DNA of 64,000 nucleotides from Shimia sp. (GTDB lineage: Bacteria; Pseudomonadota; Alphaproteobacteria; Rhodobacterales; Rhodobacteraceae). The notes under the pieces are model-generated. The model made no database searches. It was not told the origin of the DNA and was given only the letters and a program-made list of their open reading frames with translations. Both the position numbers and the translations under genes were made by a program. Positions 63,001-64,000 of the stretch are shown piece by piece. The stretch spans positions 248,001 to 312,000 of the forward strand of contig NZ_JAKVCW010000004.1 of assembly GCF_022448905.1 (NCBI RefSeq), in the 5' to 3' direction. Every line of letters begins with the position of its first letter. Position 1 is the first letter of the stretch.

Positions 63001-64000
63001 TGTTCCGCCATAGACGGGCCGCCCATCCAACTTGGCGATAACCTCCGCCTCCCCACGCGCCACTCCAGACACGCGCCACGGCATGTTGTCCCCGTCCACC
63101 TCGGCGTCTTCAACCTTGGGGCGCAAACGGCAATCCGCCATACGCAGGTCATCCCCAAACCAACTCACGATCAACGAGGCCGCACCACACTTCGGCAACT
63201 CTTCCTGTAAGTCCTCATGGGATGTGACAAAATTGGTCAGGCCAGACGGCGTGTGCTCATTGGCCACTTTTGTTTCGCCATTGCCCTGTCGGCAGTAGAC
63301 CGGCGTGGTTGCCAAAGAATACTCCCCCGTCCCCGGCATTAAGGCCACCGCCCGCACCGTTTCGCTATAGTCGGCGGCGCCTTCGGGAACGTGCTTTGGC
63401 GTTGCCCTTACAACTTCAAAATTGAACTACGGCACGCGGTTGCCAAACCGTCCCAGCTCAAGGTCTTCGATCACCACATAAGCTGTCCCCCGATACGCAG
63501 GCACGGTCCCAGCTCCTTCAACCGCCTCCATTTTGGGGTCCGGCATCTGGCTGTCAGAGCCTGTGTAAACTCGCAGGTTCAGCTCCTCGCGGCCAATTTC
63601 GTCACCGTCCGCCCAAATGCGCCCGACCCGTAAAATCTCCCCTTCACACAGAGCAATCGCAAGCGAGACCGAATAGCTGTAGGCGCGGGTTCTCGGCGCT
63701 TGGCGCATACCTTTGCCCCCGCCCGTTTCCTCGTAAGTTTCCAAAAACCGCGTGGCCCAAATCACCTGCCCGGCTACGCGAACCCGCCCAAACACCCGCG
63801 CCTGAGCGGCGCCCTCCGCAGAACCAGTGAGCCGGAAGCGTTTGATTTTTCCGGTTTCCACAACATCGGCGCCGCCTCCCATCAGCTTCTGGTCGATCAC
63901 ACGCCCCAAGGAAGCCCCAGCCAACCGCCCAATGGCCACAGAGGACACTCCGACCAAACCACCGCCTACCGCACCGCCAACCGCCGCACCGGCAGCCGCT
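60094..64000 (-). pseudogene. GTA baseplate multidomain protein (megatron-like), split by amber codon and cut by the window edge
   Basis: A continuous minus-strand frame of about 1300 codons extends from the right edge to 60094 except for one TAG at 63427-63429. The upstream part (64000-63430) reads GGAVGGGLVGVSSVAIGRLAG and on to ETGKIKRFRLTGSAEGAAQARVFGR. The part after the stop resumes FNFEVVRATPKHVPEGAADYS and continues through a TIM-barrel-like region (FCIGSEMRGLTQVRG, YAADWSEYFGYHPQDGSGDV, WFTEIGCAAIDKG) to a phage-tail end (SAVYGPGPFRS). This is the large tail gene of the Rhodobacter-type gene transfer agent. A GTG at 63357 could restart translation. Immediate vicinity of cysE is typical for this cluster as I recall. 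The rest lies outside the window. Confidence 0.85.

Noticed and set aside
1-64000. tRNA, rRNA, CRISPR, insertion sequence, toxin-antitoxin or restriction genes
   Set aside because: I looked in all intergenic stretches and frames and saw no cloverleaf-like gene, regular spaced repeats, transposase or defence-gene motifs.

Overview
The window is chromosomal DNA of a marine alphaproteobacterium, most likely a Roseobacter-group member of the Rhodobacterales. The grounds are the family content and gene order (ftsB-pdhABC, the coiled-coil/zapA pair, the mmsA and isobutyryl-CoA dehydrogenase set, a gene transfer agent (GTA) gene next to cysE), the high GC content, a GAAC-N7-GAAC SOS box ahead of uvrA, and GC-rich intergenic repeats of the kind seen in this group. 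I cannot fix the genus. I found no rRNA, tRNA, CRISPR array, insertion sequence or integrase.

Layout. 1-12 kb: a small membrane protein, monothiol glutaredoxin, a minus-strand operon of coiled-coil protein, ZapA and a permuted NlpC/P60-like protein, then transketolase, an acyltransferase, hypotheticals, a DUF808 membrane protein, coaD, a CBS protein and a LysR regulator divergent from mmsA. 12-18 kb: valine catabolism (mmsA, acyl-CoA dehydrogenase, 3-hydroxyisobutyryl-CoA hydrolase, mmsB) interrupted by a hypothetical gene and a 7TM-GGDEF diguanylate cyclase. 18-31 kb: a choice-of-anchor-L/Hint protein, a regulator and membrane protein around a palindrome, uvrA, a VWA protein with five C-terminal repeats, transporters and lpd. 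31-46 kb: a second MFS carrier, queA, a giant AsmA-like protein, bcp, a DUF455 protein, an M23 peptidase overlapping a bactofilin, aquaporin, a broken secreted-protein gene, a WYL regulator, an HlyD/DUF3302 pair and a DUF3179 protein. 46-60 kb: a PRMT-like methyltransferase, two overlapping cyclophilins, pgk, class I aldolase, a lytic transglycosylase, a Rieske-like protein, an AidB-type dehydrogenase, ftsB, pdhABC and cysE. 60-64 kb: a GTA baseplate gene split by an amber codon and cut by the window edge.

How the genes work together. Central carbon genes dominate: transketolase, pgk, aldolase and the E1 and E2 subunits of pyruvate dehydrogenase, with the likely E3 about 26 kb away. The mms genes form a nearly complete route from isobutyryl-CoA toward propionyl-CoA. 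Envelope and division functions recur: ZapA, FtsB, M23-bactofilin, lytic transglycosylase and AsmA-like protein.

Most unusual items. The gene at 51758-52333 encodes a recognisable paralogue of the cytochrome bc1 Rieske subunit in which all four [2Fe-2S] ligands and the twin arginines are replaced, while both disulfide cysteines remain. The GTA baseplate gene carries one in-frame TAG. A small secreted-protein gene at 41286-41612 carries two in-frame TAA codons in an otherwise continuous frame. Several strong inverted repeats sit in promoter regions (20793, 51707, 55335), and a roughly 80-bp sequence occurs twice, just 3' of coaD and of the aidB-like gene.
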